A DNA stretch of 64,000 nt from Haplomitrium mnioides (taxonomy: Eukaryota; Marchantiophyta; Haplomitriopsida; Calobryales): positions 1 to 64,000 of the forward strand of contig JBNGIS010017725.1 of NCBI GenBank assembly GCA_049999725.1, written 5' to 3'. Of the stretch, positions 33,180 to 45,637 are shown in pieces. The position numbers and the translations under genes were made by a program. The stretch's first letter is position 1. Every line of letters starts with the position of its first letter. A model generated the notes under the pieces. It had not been told where the DNA came from and made no database searches. It saw nothing but the letters and a program-made list of their open reading frames with translations.

Positions 33180-33548
33180 TAGGGGAATTCGACATTGGTG
33201 TTTGGTCCCAAGAAGATAGTAGTGCACTACGGACCGGTCCCTCACTTGGAGGAAACGCGAGAAGAGGAGGAGTATGACAATGAGTGGTCCGAAGAGGAGG
33301 AAGAATTAGAATACCACTACTGGGTTCAGATGGTTAGCAAGGCTACAGAGGAGGATCTATCGAAAGAAGGTGTGGTGTCTGTAAATCAAATTGAGATATT
33401 CGAGAGTATAGAAACAGAGCACTATCTGAAGGAATCCATGGAAGGTTTGGCAGGGGATGAGGACACTAAGGCCGAAAGAAAGGAGGGGTCTGAAGTGTCT
33501 CATCGATGGCAGGGGATGGATACAAAGAAGTCTGATGAGTCTCCCTAG

Positions 33549-34991
33549 GTGGAAGGGGGATTGCGATTGGCGACCCTGATGCAGGAAGAAGGGGCGTATT
33601 GGAGAAATGAGATGAGGGTGGTGCGGGAATCCCAACACAAGCAACTGGTTGTCCAAAAAGGGCGGACATTCCACATCGGCTTTGAATTGCCCAAAGAATT
33701 GGAGCAAGCCATCACCCAACTCTTAATTAACTTCAATGATTCCTTTGCTTGGGGTCACGTAGATTTGAAAGGAGTCCCAAGGGAATTGGGAGAACACCAG
33801 ATTGACTTAGAACCTGCAACAATCTCGGTAAGGCAGTGCCAATACAGAATGAACCCCCTCTTCTCCTTGTTGGTGAAGGAGGAGATCGACAAGCTGCTCA
33901 AAGAAGATTTCATCTACCCAGTCCTAAACAGTGAAAGGGTGTCCCCGTTGGTGGTGGTGCCTAAGAAAGTGGGGCAGGATGGAGAACGGAAAATCTAAGT
34001 ATGCCAAGATTTTCGGAAGCTCAATGAGGCCACGAAAAATGATCACTACCCATTGCCTTTCACAAACGAGGTGCTGGACTTGGTGGCAAGGCAAGAGGCT
34101 TATAGCTTCCTGGACGGATATTCCAGGTATAACTAGTTTTCGATCCAAGAGGAGGACTAGCTGAAGACAACATTCAAAACGGAATGAGGGGTGTTTGGCT
34201 TCTGAAGGATACCCTTCAGACTATGCAACGCACGAGGAACTTTTCAAATGATGATGATGAACATTTTCTATGATTACCTCAGGAAATTCTTCGAGATCTT
34301 CATCAACGATTTCGTGGTATATGGGAAGCTGTGTGATCACGAGCGGGATGTGAGGCTCACCCTCCAACGATGCAGAGAGACGAGGCTGAGATTACACCTC
34401 GACAAATGTTTCTTCGGGGTGAAGGGGGGAATACTCTTCGGACACCGGATTTCCAGTTTGGGCATCGAAGTAGACCATGAGAAGATTTCCATTTGGATGA
34501 ATGTCTCATTCCCCACCAGCTTGAAGGAGGTGCATGGCTTCTTGGGGTGTGTGGGATACTACATAAGATTTATCGACCAGTTTGCCTCAGTGGCTCTACC
34601 CCTCACCCAAATGACCAAGGGGTGCACCAATTTTGAAGCCACCCCCGAAAGGTTGTCAAGCTTCATGGAATTGAAGAGGCGATTGGTGAGTGCCCCTAAT
34701 CTAGTGCCTCCTAGCTGGAGGAGAGAATTTCACGTAATGATTGATGTGTTTGGCTTCTGCATCGGGGCGGTGCTCAGCCACATGGATGAGAAGGGCAAAG
34801 ATCATCCAATTTATTTTGCCATCAGGCTACTGGCTCCGGCGGAGAAAAATTACTCTGCTACGGATCGAGAAGCCTTAGGAATTATTTATGCCTTGAAGAA
34901 ATTCAGGCATTACTTGTTGCATTACAAGGTGATCTTTCACACTGATCACAATGCACTCAAGTACATGGTAAATAAACTGGATGTGATATGA
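33549..34991 (+). pseudogene. G1 reverse transcriptase and RNase H
   Basis: RT reads EEIDKLLKEDFIYPVLNSE, VSPLVVVPKKVGQDGERKI, a stop, then VCQDFRKLNEATKNDHYPLP and FLDGYSRYN. Stops follow in a short stretch near 34134-34206. The frame reopens at 34248 to 34991, giving the palm with FIND at 34299-34310 (FIDD in G2 and G3; first catalytic Asp changed to Asn), then HGFLGCVGYYIRFIDQFASV. RNase H follows from about 34728: HVMIDVFGFCIGAVLS, NYSATDREALGIIYALKKFRH and VIFHTDHNALKY, with all three expected acidic residues. It ends at a TGA where G2 has Thr-Gly. Confidence 0.92.
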
Positions 34992-35006
34992 CAAATTGCG
35001 AGGTGG

Positions 35007-36479
35007 GTGCTTCTCCTGCAAGAGTTCGACTTTGAAGTGAGGATCAAGCCATGGAGGAAGCACAACAAAGTCGACTTCTTCTCACAAATTGTTGGGCCGA
35101 TCAATCAGGAAGAGGTGAACGATGCATTTCCAGATGGGGACTTGTTCCAAGTGAAAGCTGGGAGAGTAATGGTATATGCTGCCATAACAGAATTCCTCCT
35201 TTCAGCTCAAATCCTGAAAGGCACCAACAGAGAGGAAGTTTCCGTGTTCCTCCGGAAAATGAAGCCATATCTGCTAATCAAGGGAGTGTTCCACAAGAGG
35301 GGGTATGATGGGATGATCAGGCGATGCCTACAGCAGGATCAATCCATGATGGTAATGCGAGCCTTGCACAGAGAGAAGGTAGAGGGCCATTTTGTAGCGG
35401 ACGCCACCATCAGGAAGATTTTGGATGCAAGGTACTGGTGGCCCGCTTTGCACAAAGATGTGCACTTCTAGGTGAAGAGGTGCGACGCATGCCAAAGAAC
35501 GAGGAGGCCAACGACTAACTAGCATCATCCCTTGGTCTTGATTATTCCCCTAGCACCTTTTGAAAAGTGGGGAATTGATTTCATCGGCCCGACTGCACCC
35601 TCCACCCGCATGGGCAACAGGTACATTATGTTGGCTACGGATTATGCAACAAAATGGGTGGAGGCCAGAGCCAATCGGAAGGATGATGCCAAGACAGTGG
35701 CTGCCTTCCTATATAAACATATGTTTTGCAGGTTTGGGCCCCCGCTAGAGCTAGTGAGTGATCAAGGTACACATTTCATCAACCAGGTAATCAAGGACTT
35801 GACTACAAGATACGTGGTCAAGCACCGCCGCACTACAACCTATCATCCGAAGGCTAATGGGCTCATAGAAAGGGCAAACAGGATCATGGGTAAGTTCCTT
35901 AGCAAAACGGTGGTTGCAAACAAGGCGGATTGGGATCTTAAGCTACTAACAACAACCCATGTCTATAATCTGGCTTACAAGACCACAACTAGCCATTGCC
36001 CCTATTTCTTGGTCTTTGTACAGCACACTCTGACGCTAGTGGAGTATGAAGTACCCACCAGACAACTGCTGGAGGAGAAGAGGATGGCAGAGGATCAGAG
36101 TAGGAGGGAGAAATTATATCAGCTCAAGAGCTTGGACGAAGCCAAAGAGCAAACCCAAGGAAAGTTGGAGCACCAACAGCAATTGCGAAAGCAACAACAC
36201 AATAAGGGCTTGAAACCAACCGACCTCTAGGAGGGGAATCTAGTGATGCTATATGATAGTAGGTTTGTGCACTTCCTAGAGAAGTTATACACCAGATGGA
36301 TGGGCCTCTTTGTGTTGAAAAAAATGCATCGAAATGGGTTAGTAAAATTGGAGACGTTGGAGGGTCATAAGTTTGCCAATCGAGTGCATTTTGACTGCCT
36401 GAAGAGGTACATAAACCAGGAGAAGGAAGGAAGGGGACCGAGGGTGATCCAATCAAAGATTCTAGGTTGGCAGGTGTGA
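35007..36479 (+). pseudogene. G1 integrase
   Basis: The zinc-binding domain (GHFVADATIRKILDARYWWP then KRCDACQ) is split by a TAG at 35469-35471, at a codon where Trp is expected. The catalytic core (35532-36230) is one open frame of 232 codons. It keeps Asp in WGIDFIGP, Asp in LVSDQGTHF and Glu in LIERANR, so the D,D-E set is complete. A charged helical region (EEKRMAEDQSRREKL) follows. After a TAG at 36228 comes the C-terminal block VMLYDSRFVHFLEKLYTRWMG. No chromodomain is visible. This is the best-preserved integrase in the window. Confidence 0.91.
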
Positions 36480-36520
36480 GTGTGTGTGAGTATATTGGGT
36501 GTGTGAGTGTGTGGAGGCGT
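36475..36520 (+). repeat. GAGTGTG microsatellite downstream of G1 integrase
   Basis: A short imperfect TG/GAGTG run lies between the end of integrase and the polypurine tract. G2 has a longer one in the same place (60815-60917). Confidence 0.7.
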
Positions 36521-36633
36521 TTGTGAAATTGCACTGCATCAACCTTGGATTAGTCAGGCAATGACCACTACGGAGGAGGCAACCAGTGGAATTGATGAAC
36601 GAGGAAGAGTGTTCGCGAGGTTTCTTCACACTT

Positions 36634-36640
36634 AAGGGGG
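36634..36640 (+). promoter_or_regulatory. G1 polypurine tract
   Basis: AAGGGGG followed by CATTA and the LTR start TGTCA. Confidence 0.75.
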
Positions 36641-36645
36641 CATTA

Positions 36646-39469
36646 TGTCAGCTAGTGACATAGGGCACTAAGGAAGAATTCATGAGATCAGAGGTGGCAT
36701 TGGAACAATTTCTCTCTTGTAAGTGTTAAAGTACTTCGGAAGTAGCGGATCGACTCCAATCAGTGAGCATCAGCGGATTGTCGGAATCTGAGGAGTGGAA
36801 CGCGATTGTTTTAGAAGGAGAGAAGGGAGCTATGTTAGCCAGCGAGTGGGGAGGCACCACTAAATTTTGACAGAAGCAGAAGAGAGCCTGTAAGTATCAT
36901 CGAGATGCAAGAATCGAGGCCCTAGAAGGGAGGAATGGAGTGCTCACCAAAGGCAAGCAGCCAAGAGGAGGAAGGGAGGGCAACCTTGGAAGTGAGGAAG
37001 AAGCAGGAACCAGAGGAGGAGGATCCGAGATGCGAGGCAAAGATTGAAGAGCGCCAACGTGTGAGGGGGACCAGAGATAAGGAAAGACTGCATCGCAAGC
37101 TTTCAGACGCCATACACCAGAAGCAGAAATTGGGAAGAGGAAGGAGGGGGTCAGGGCCTTCGTAAGCAGCGACTACGCCAAGGATCGGGGGACGCTCCGA
37201 TCCCTCAAGCATTAACAGGTTCTACTGGGGTTCGCAACCACTTCCTTCACGGTTCCACGGGCCTTTGTGGAAACATGGCATCCTCAAGAGTGTCCAAGGA
37301 GATTCAGCAAAGACCTGGTGGGCGCAGGGAGTCTACGGGCCTTTGCAAAAACGTGGCATCCTCAGGAGTGTCCAAGGAGATTCAACGGGAATGTAGCAGG
37401 CGTGAGGGTGTCCGTGGTCTTTTTTGAAACCTAAGGTCAGCGCAGCTGTCTAGTTCCCCCATTGAAAATGGCGTTGGACGGCGCTCCCTCAGAAACGTGG
37501 TGTTCTTGGAGGTGTATGGGAGAGTCAGCAAACACGTAGCACTCCGGAGGAGCCTGTTGGATACTTTGGAACATGATCAGCGTGACGGTCCGGCTCCCCT
37601 GTTGAAAATAGCGTCGAACGGCACTGCCTCCGATACGTGGCACTTTGGAGGAGCCCGTTGGATCCTTCAGGTCAAAGCGAAGTCAACCACGAACAAAGGT
37701 CAACGAGGCGGTCAAGCTCCCCTATTGAAAATGGCGTCGGATAGCGCTGCCTTGGATACGTGGCACTTTGGAGGAGCCTGTTGGATCCTTCAGGTCAGAG
37801 AGAGGTCAACCATGGATGAAGGTCAGCGTGGCAGTCCACCTTCCTTATTGAAAACGGCGGCCACGGAAGAAAGTCAACATGAGAACCCAAGGTCCGAGGG
37901 ACCCTTCAGACCCACTAGTTTGTTGGATTCTTTGAACTTAGGTCCGTGGTCAACTACGGATCAAGCTCAATGCAGCGGTCAAGCTTCTGAGTTGAAGATG
38001 GCATTGGACGGCGGCCACGGAGGAAAAGTCAATGGCGGACACTCGGTTCCGCGAGATTCTTCGGAACTCTGTTCCACATGATTCTTCAGAATCTCAGTCT
38101 GTGAGTTTCTTTGGACTCGACCCCGTAGACCTCGGAAATGACCGTTTACTTAGATCTTGCTGCGAAAAGACGGGACAGGTGTCACCATGTCCAAGGTCCG
38201 GGCTTAACGGGATTAATGACATTTTCAAATGGGTAGGATTCACAGGAGCAGAATACATCGATGGGTTGTGACATTGTTGAGGTTGGTGTACAAGCAAACT
38301 AGAGACGTGCAAGTGATCTCGAGACAAGAAGAGGAAATGAGGAAAGGCAAAAATGATTCCAGTGAAAATTGATGTGAAGCGAGTGTACTCATGCTGGGGG
38401 CTAGCAGAGGTGAAGGTGGACTAGAGGTGTGCCAAGAATTGTTGGGCGGGGAGCTCTAGAGGCTTAAGCAATCTAGGTGGACTCATCCCTACAGGTGGAC
38501 CAATAGCAGAGGTGAATCGATACGGGAAATTGCAAGGGATCCTATTTGTTGAGAATTCAGGAGAGGCTGCCAAGTGGGATCTGGGGTCATCTCTGCATCC
38601 TCTGTGTAGGAGCATCAATCTTGAAGTGCTCAGAGTGCGCTCTGGTGTAATCATTCAAGTGGAGCTAAGAAGAGAGAAGTTGCGTTAGTGCCCACGCACT
38701 GCAGAGAAGACTTGTTCAAGGCTTAGAGGTGGAGTGAGCTGCCAACAGTCAGGAGGACTGTCTTATAGAGGTGGAAGTTAAAGAAATTCTCTTCCAAGCC
38801 TGAGGAAGTTATTCCAGGGCTTCTTGCGAGGGAAGTTTAAAAACTATTTGGAAGAAAGGTGCATGCGTGAGAGATAAAAGGAAGATTGAGGTGGTAAGTT
38901 GAGGAAGAAAGGAGGAGTCTGTTGGGGAGGTCAGTCCTGGTGGTCCTACAAGATCAATGATTTTGGTGAAGTGCAATGAGTGTGAATGTTTGTAATTGTG
39001 TATGAGTGTGTTAGTTAGATTTGAATTTTGTTATGTTGTATAAGAAACGATTAGAACTAGGATCATACAGGTACCAGTTGTTCAAACCTTGGGATAGCCA
39101 TGTGAAGGGGGAGTCAAGTCCCTTGACATAGTCTTGTGACTCTGGGGTCATTGCATTTTGCTCTTGAAGTGTATACAAGGTAGTTGGGTCCAGATTTAGT
39201 ACCCCTGAATTACATTGAAGATTACCACAGATATACTTGGGTTTATGTACATGTGTATTCTAGCATTGAGGATGAATGAGCAGATTGGCTGCTGACGTGA
39301 ATGTTGAGGTGAGGAAAGGGCTTGTAAGGTAAAGAGGGATCCCTTTTAGCCCCAAAGTGATAACTGGATAGGGGCCATCTCACAAAAGAACCTTATTCCC
39401 TTGTTTTTGTCCTCCCTTGCCTTCCAAGTGGCACTTGTGAAGGTTAAGGCCTGAAGGAGGGGAGTGACA
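36646..39469 (+). repeat. G1 3' LTR
   Basis: A 2824 bp LTR, TGTCAGCTAG to GAGTGACA. It is the direct repeat of 27843-30804. It is 138 bp shorter, mostly in the tandem array. Exact ACGTGGC words remain at 37351, 37635 and 37758, and a TATAAGA lies at 39039. Confidence 0.94.
37250..38090 (+). repeat. Tandem array in G1 3' LTR
   Basis: The counterpart of 28430-29340, with the same unit landmarks. GATACGTGGCACTTTGG appears at two positions 123 bp apart (37635 and 37758 for the core). Confidence 0.82.
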
Positions 39470-41052
39470 ATAGCCTATTCACACACAAGAGCCTCACAAA
39501 AATTCCCTCCTCCTGATCTGGTTTGAGAGCTCCCACCTTCAAGAGCTACCTCCAGCTCATACAGCCTCATGAGAATGATGCAAATGCGAGCTCTCTTAAG
39601 AGCTATTCCCCCTGGAGTCGAATGCAGCCTACAATCTCCACCTTTGGTTCCAAAATTGATCCAAGGGCTGCAGATCAGCAATTCAACAACTTGTCTTTTT
39701 ATTGGCACAATGTAAGGGAAACATTAGCTCCACTAGCAGCCTCTAGTCAATAAAAATCCAAAATGACTTTTCTTACATCGTTTGGTGGCCTATAACTCTG
39801 GCAATCTACAAATTTGTCAAGGCTATTTGATGAGCAAAAATTCAACTCGACCTTCAAGTAGACCTCTTCTACTTATGCCATGTGGCACCATCTAATTTGT
39901 CTAACCCTTGCGCATCCCTCTTTGCATGCCACGTCTCATCCCCGATTGGTTGACATCTCGTTGCCCTCTTCTTGGAGAAATTTCTTGGCAAAATGAAAAG
40001 TTTGAACTTTGAACAATCACAGTGTTCTTGATACTAGTTTATTTAATTAGATCTTGAATGTGTTCAAATTACCTTGAAGCCCTCTTCCTAAAAAGTCAAA
40101 GAATGCGTGTATAAAAGGTCATCTTGTCATCCAAATCTCTATCTGAGTGCCAATGAGTCATTCTACTCCAAAACCCAAGAGCTTGGAGGGGCTAGTGTTC
40201 CCTCATTTCTCAACCATTTGGCATGAAACAAGTTATGATGTGTAGAGCTTTTCAAATTGCTTCTAACATGACAAACATAAAATGATTTGATTGAGAAATA
40301 AGGAAGCGATGCTCTCTTTACCTCTACTAAATACCTTGAAATTTACTTGGAAGGCATCGATGAAGGAGAGGCGTTAATTTGATCCCATATATTTCTCTTA
40401 GATCCTTCAGCTTTCTCACTACAGGTACACTCTACTCCTTGTCCCTTGCTAGCCTAGCTAAGTGGGAACTTGAGGCCAATCTAAGCATGTTTTTCATCAA
40501 CAAAAATAAAGACTATGATGTTCTCCAAGTCTGGGCATGTTGTCCATCAATCTTAGATAGGTTAGAATAGTTAGTATAAAAGGTTAAGAAGATCTTTACC
40601 TTTTGGAAGAGCTTCCTGAAAAATTTTGAGACCCTTTATTGTAAAATTTTCCCATTTTTGCTCCAACTCTAATCCTCATTAATTTTTTTGTTATCCCCCC
40701 TTTTCTGCTCCATTCTCTAACTTTCCATTACCCTCCATCTTTTTTTTTTCTCTTTGCTCATGTCCTATGCCTTAATGTTCTCCATTTTCATTTGTCCTCC
40801 ATGGTTTGAACCATGTGCCCTTGCTCTCTTTCTAGATGTCCTTCCCTAATGCTCTAGTTTTAGTGAGTGTGTGCCCTTGAACTCCTTGTGAGCTATTTTT
40901 TGCAATCAATTCACATGCTTTGCCTTCTCTAAACTTCTGAAAATCCTTTAGCCCACAAAACATTGGTTGACACACGGGGTTGGCCTTCCTGATCGTTGAC
41001 ACGGATCAGACTATTTTACAAAGAAATGGGTATTCCTATACAAAGTAGGCCA
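39470..41052. other. Anonymous sequence between G1 and G3
   Basis: It has no coding homology and no LTR pair that I can match. It should contain the lost 3' part of G3 if G3 was simply truncated, but I cannot recognise integrase beyond 41053. A T-rich run lies at 40740-40751. Confidence 0.4.
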
Positions 41053-41400
41053 CTAGCATTTAGCTGCTAAGATCTTTTGTATAGTGGTTGTAGTGGCAAA
41101 GTTGCCGCCCTCTTCATCTTTGTGCATGGCCCTCATAACAATGGTGGCGTAGTTTGCTTCTAGGCATTGGATTACTTGTTCGTATAGGCAGGATTCATGG
41201 AGCACTTTTTTGTTCATTAGATAGAGCCGCACCCTCCTCAAGAACACCCTTGCTGCCTCCTGAGTCCAACCTTTGGAAATCAGACATGTGAGGAGAAAGT
41301 GTATGACATCCCCATAATAAATGGCCTTCTCTCCCCTTATGTGGAACAAATCTTCATCGGGAAAGCCATCGTCCACTTTCCCTTTGTGTATCTTAGTCAT
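41053..41400 (-). pseudogene. G3 integrase N-terminus, truncated
   Basis: The open frame reads VDDGFPDEDLFHIRGEKAIYYGDVIHFLL and HKDEEGGNFATTTTIQKILAAKC, parallel to VNDAFPDGDLFQVKAG and GHFVADATIRKILDARYWW in G1. It ends just where the WWP of the zinc-binding domain should follow. The catalytic core is absent. Confidence 0.8.
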
Positions 41401-42694
41401 GAGAAAAAATCAGCATTACTATGTTGTTTGCCTTGTTGCACTCTGACCTCATAATCAAACTCTTGTAATAGCAACATCCACCTGGCTGCCTGGTTAGATC
41501 TATTTTGTTGACTATGTACCAAATGGCATCATGATCTGTATGGAAGATCACCCGACAATGCAACAAATAGTGTCTAAATTTCCTTAGAAAATAGATAATG
41601 TCCAACACTTCCCTATCCGTTGTTGAGTATTTTTTTTTCTACGGAGGTCAAGGGTTGGCTTGCATAGTGAATGGGGTGGTCTCTCCCTTGGTCATCTATC
41701 TAGCTAAACACTGATCCCACACATAATTCTGAAATTTCCACCATTACGTGGATATCCTTCTCCCAATTGGGTGGTAGAAGCACTAGTGCACACTCGAGCA
41801 AGCGCTTGAGCTCATGGAAGCTTCTTTGACGTGATTCACTGGGCTGGAAATCACTTCCCTTTTTCACCATCTCGGTGAGGGGTCGAGCGGCAAGGGAAAA
41901 TTGAGGGTTGAACGTTCTATAGTACCTCACACATCCAAAGAACCCATGTACCTCCTTCAGACTACTAGGAAATACCACCTGTGACAAGGCTTTAACCTTT
42001 TCCTGATCCAATTCGATTCCGTTGGGGAACACGTGGTACCCCAATAGTGTTCCTTCTTTTACTGCAAAAAATCACTTGCCTAGGTGAAGCTTGAGCCCGA
42101 CATCTTAGCATCGCTGAAAGGTTAAAGTGTAGGTTCTCTACATGCTCCCTTGCTTTACCATAGACTACAAAGTCATCAATGAAGATATCAAGGAACTTGC
42201 GCAAGTAATCATGGAACAGGTTCATTATTAGCGATTGGAAAGCTTCATGAGTGTTGCACAGCCCAAGTGGCATCCGCCAAAAGGCAAACACTCCCAACTT
42301 TGTTGTAAAGGATATTCTGAGCTGGTCCTCCTAGCAAATCCAGGCTTGATTACATCGTTAATAACTGTCCATGAAGTTGTACATTTCTTGACCCACAACT
42401 AGGTCCAACACTCCATTTGTGAATGGTAGAGGGTAGTGGTCTTTTTTGGTGGCCCGATTCAATCTCTTGTAATCCCGACAGATTTGATCTTGGGCTTTCG
42501 ATCCAAGCAAGATTTTCTGGTACTACAACCACGGTGGACACCCATTCATTGTAAAGAGGTGGGTAGATGAAGTCGGCATCCAGCAATCGATCCATCTTGT
42601 GCTTGACCATCAAGGATAACTTAGGGTTCAGTTGATATTGCTTCTGCCTCACTGGTGCAACCATGGCCTCTAGATCAATCCAATACTCTTTCAA
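41393..42694 (-). pseudogene. G3 reverse transcriptase and RNase H
   Basis: RT starts in 42350-42694 (QKQYQLNPKLSLMVKHKMDRLLDADFIYP). After frame changes it continues with MGVFAFWRMPLGLCNTHEAF and the intact catalytic box FIDD at 42172-42183, then KEVHGFFGCVRYYRTFNPQFS (41700-42044). RNase H pieces include HVMVEISELCVGSVFS and, at 41393-41608, LRKFRHYLLHCRVIFHTDHDA. The FAFW tryptophan here shows what the stop at the same codon in G1 and G2 used to be. A 38 bp tandem duplication lies at the upstream edge (42665-42740). Confidence 0.87.
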
Positions 42695-42740
42695 ATTCCC
42701 TTGGCCTCTAGATCAATCCAATACTCTTTCAAATTCCCTT
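42665..42740. repeat. Perfect 38 bp tandem duplication in G3 pol
   Basis: Two adjacent identical 38 bp copies beginning GGCCTCTAGATCAATCCAAT. Identity against a heavily mutated background means it is recent. The length is not a multiple of three, so it shifts the frame. Confidence 0.93.
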
Positions 42741-43252
42741 GGTATTCACCAGAGGTTGGAATGATACCAAGCAAACACATCCTAGTAATTGCTCAAAACT
42801 TGGGTCAAGGCTCTCTCTTTTCCCCTCAACTGAGTCCGAACCCGATTTGGAAATTTTTCCTTGACAAAATGGTCATTGCATGGTACTAATCCGTTTTACG
42901 TGTTGCCAATTTGGGTGGATGGCCTTGTGCTTCTTTTTTGTGATTCCCGGTTCTCTGATTTTTTGCTAATTGTATTCACAAGGGAAGGAGTGGCCGCTTT
43001 AGTGTCCCAAATAGGCCCCACTTGGTGTACGGGTCATTCCATTTCCCTTTTAATGTTTTGAAGACTGCTTAGTAGGTCCCATTTGGTCGTCTGTTCCAGA
43101 TATTTCACCTAAAGGGCACTGTCGAAGGCGGAATCATCCTCAATACTCCAATCGGTGTCATATGCCCCGTCTGCACTAGTTTCACTCTCATGCGGTGGCT
43201 GCCCATACTGCACCACAGTTCTCGGTTCTCTGATTCTAAACATTCACGTCCT

Positions 43253-43963
43253 CTAGTCGTCGGTTACTATAGCTCCAAAGAGCCATGGTCTGTCGATCAG
43301 AGCGGGGTGGGGTGACGTGTTGGCGGGCCTTATCACTAGGTAGTTCAAGGAAAAGTCCACTCCTTCTATGCATGTCAGAACATTGGTTAACGACTCCAAC
43401 AGTTTCACTCTCGATCCATCTACCAACCTCATTATCCGAGTTGTAGCCTCAAAGGTCCAATAACCCAATTGGTGTGTTGTTTGTTCCACCATTATATTTA
43501 CTGCCGTACCTTCATCCATCAAAATCATGCTTAAGATAAAGCCCACAATTTGGATGTCAATTTTTGGGGCTCCTTGATCTTCACATAGCATCATTGCATC
43601 GGTTGGTTTTCCCACTTGTGGCAATTGCCTCCTCCGTCTTGATCCCATCAACAATTCTCTTAATTGATGCCGACAGATGGGGCTCTTGTTGATCAGCTGT
43701 CCCACGGTAGCAATGATAGGGCAATCCTGCACATCTTGCTTAATGATGTAGGCCACAGGTTGCGTGGCCTTGGATCTTTCTTCCACCTCTAGTGCAACAT
43801 CCTTCTTCCACAAAATTCTTAGTGTTTCAGTGGGCGCCTTCCAAGCGGCTGCCTCCTCGACTGCTTCCAATTGTTTTTGGTCATTTTCCTCTTGCCTTGG
43901 GTAGAACAACTTTGGATGGTCCCAAATGTAATCTGAATCTTTGTTTGTGGGAATCCAGTCCAC
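43253..43963 (-). pseudogene. G3 pre-protease block and aspartic protease
   Basis: One open frame of 236 codons, unusually long for this window. It starts in the DHPKLFYPRQEEN block, passes an acidic/Lys-rich helix and CPIIATVGQLINKSPICRHQLRELLMG, then SRRRRQLPQVG. It ends in the protease: ILMDEGTAVNIMVEQT, TRIMRLVDGSRVKLLES and FSLNYLVIRPA. The catalytic triplet at 43508-43516 is D-E-G. With D-G-G in G2 this suggests the middle position never was Ser or Thr in the lineage. Confidence 0.84.
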
Positions 43964-44178
43964 TGGCTTGGCACTCCTGCTTGGTCAGTTGGCCTTTTCT
44001 TTTTTCTAGTGGCTACTTGTTTTCCCCTTAGCTCCTCTCGTGGTGTCCTTGTAGCAATCTTGGACTGATGGCGTTTTCGATATAGGCAACTCAGTGGTAT
44101 GTTCCCATTCCATGAAAACACACTGCACATTGGCAATGGCCCCTTCTATCGAGGCAACTCTAGAGTGCAAGGGAAGCC

Positions 44179-44714
44179 CTAAAGACTTTGGACAGCGTTG
44201 ACAAGACATACAACAATGACATGACCTTCCTTTTTGCAGAAGGTGCAGAGTTTCACGGGTATCCCCCAACCTTGCTTTCTAGGTCTCGGACATCCGGTAG
44301 AAATGTACCCTGGTTTCCCACAATTCAACAACACCATGATGCGTATGTGGTTAACCCTTTCTCCCATTGCATTGTCTGGTTGTTGCTGACCCCATCTTGG
44401 TTCTACCCAAACACTACAGGCTGACCCATTAAATTTTGTGGGCCATTGATCACTTGGTATATGTACTCAAGATGTTCTTCGAGAATGTATTCCACCTCCT
44501 TCTACACATATTGAGGTGGTTCATCCCTCACATATTGTATTGTTGACTTTTCCAAGGGACATTTATGGTTGGCATGTCCATGTTTCCCATAGTGGATGCA
44601 CCACACATGAGTTCGAGTGGCACTCAAATTTTGCCTTTTTTCCTTCAATTCTGCAAAGTGGATAGACAATGCTTTCAGTTTGCAATTGATGTCATCCATA
44701 GGATCATGGGCCAT
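44179..44714 (-). pseudogene. G3 nucleocapsid with three zinc knuckles
   Basis: Knuckle 1 (44502-44714 frame) reads CIHYGKHGHANHKC, with one Cys changed to Tyr. Knuckle 2 reads NCGKPGYISTGC (His to Tyr). Knuckle 3 reads CTFCKKEGHVIVVC and keeps all ligands. The spacer carries the same YVRDEPPQYV-type words as G1. Confidence 0.82.
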
Positions 44715-44879
44715 TCTTCTTATGGGGCTATCTTTTATCAGGGCCTTGCCTACAGGTCTTCAAGCTTCTTCCTTTTTGGGGGTTTGCTCCCGACCAATTT
44801 TTCCCTTCTTTTTCTCCTTAACCTCCTTCATTTTGTAATGAGTCATGCTTCCTTTTTTCCTTCTATAGCTGATATCTTC

Positions 44880-45600
44880 TTAATTGTTGCTACTTTCTGT
44901 GTTTGACTCTAACCCCAACGTGATGTCAGTGTTTGAGTTGCGGTCCTCGTCACTAAAGGAGGTTTCTGACCAATATTGTACCTTGGTTTTCTTCCTTGAT
45001 CTTGACACCGTGGCTTTGATATAGGAGTATGCTCTCTCCACTTTTTCTTCAAAGGTTTCAAGGCTGCCCAGGCTTACCCAAGCTCCCACCCTTTTGGGTA
45101 GCCAGAAGATGAACGAAGAACTAAGCAACCCATCCTCTAGTTCTGGTGTGACTTGCCTTGCCAACCTTTGGAATCGCTATAAGAATTTCCGTACAGACAT
45201 TTTTCTCTTTATCTCAATCTGGCCAATCCGAATGAGAGCCTCATCATCTCCTCCTATTTTTCTGAATTCTGCAAGGAATAGAAATTTGTACTATTACTGT
45301 AGTTTTTGTTGGCTTCTGTCAAGCCCCGATACCAAGGTCAAGCCTCCCCTTTGAGAACACTAGAGAAGATGGTAGTCATAATCGCCCATTCCCCATTTGC
45401 ATGTGTTGTTCCTTCAAATTCCACGAAACAGTCGTCTAGGTCTTCTCAAGTTGTTCCTTGAAAGGGTAAATAGGGAAATCTGACCAGTTGGGATGCATGT
45501 CCATTCATAGCTTCTGGTCTTTCCAAGCCTGCCAGCTCAATCCGTAGGTCAACAATCTCCACCTTATTATGAATAGCTTACTTTGCATGGGGCATTCGTT
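44880..45600 (-). pseudogene. G3 gag, capsid part
   Basis: Heavily broken. Frame hopping gives EDLDDCFVEFEGTTHANGEW and FSSVLKG, parallel to DDLDAWLDDLENFAAANKES and LPTVLKG in G2. The last open stretch (44880-45164) reads LPKRVGAWVSLGSLETFEEKVERAYSYI and parallels LPRGIGTWVRQTDLQNLEEAVNAACSHV in G1. Confidence 0.75.
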
Positions 45601-45637
45601 TGGTCCCGGGTTGGTCTCAAGCTTCTTTGAGCCTTTG

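Larger units (their letters stand above)
27843..39469 (+). mobile_element. G1: long-LTR Ty3/gypsy retrotransposon
   Basis: Two direct repeats of 2962 and 2824 bp (TGTCA...TGACA) enclose 5.8 kb of plus-strand remnants in gypsy order: gag, three zinc knuckles, protease, RT, RNase H, integrase. The LTRs make up about half of the element. A primer-binding site follows the first LTR, and a polypurine tract (AAGGGGG, then CATTA) precedes the second. Flanking five-mers are CTAGT and ATAGC, matching at three central bases, so a decayed target duplication is possible. G1 shares its primer site and protein layout with G2 and G3. Every domain carries stops or catalytic substitutions. Confidence 0.95.

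Noticed and set aside
31012-36479. G1 as an intact, possibly active element
   Set aside because: Stops in knuckle 2, RT and integrase, E-R-G protease and FIND RT box make it inactive.
27838-39474. Target-site duplication for G1
   Set aside because: CTAGT and ATAGC agree only at the central TAG; chance cannot be excluded.
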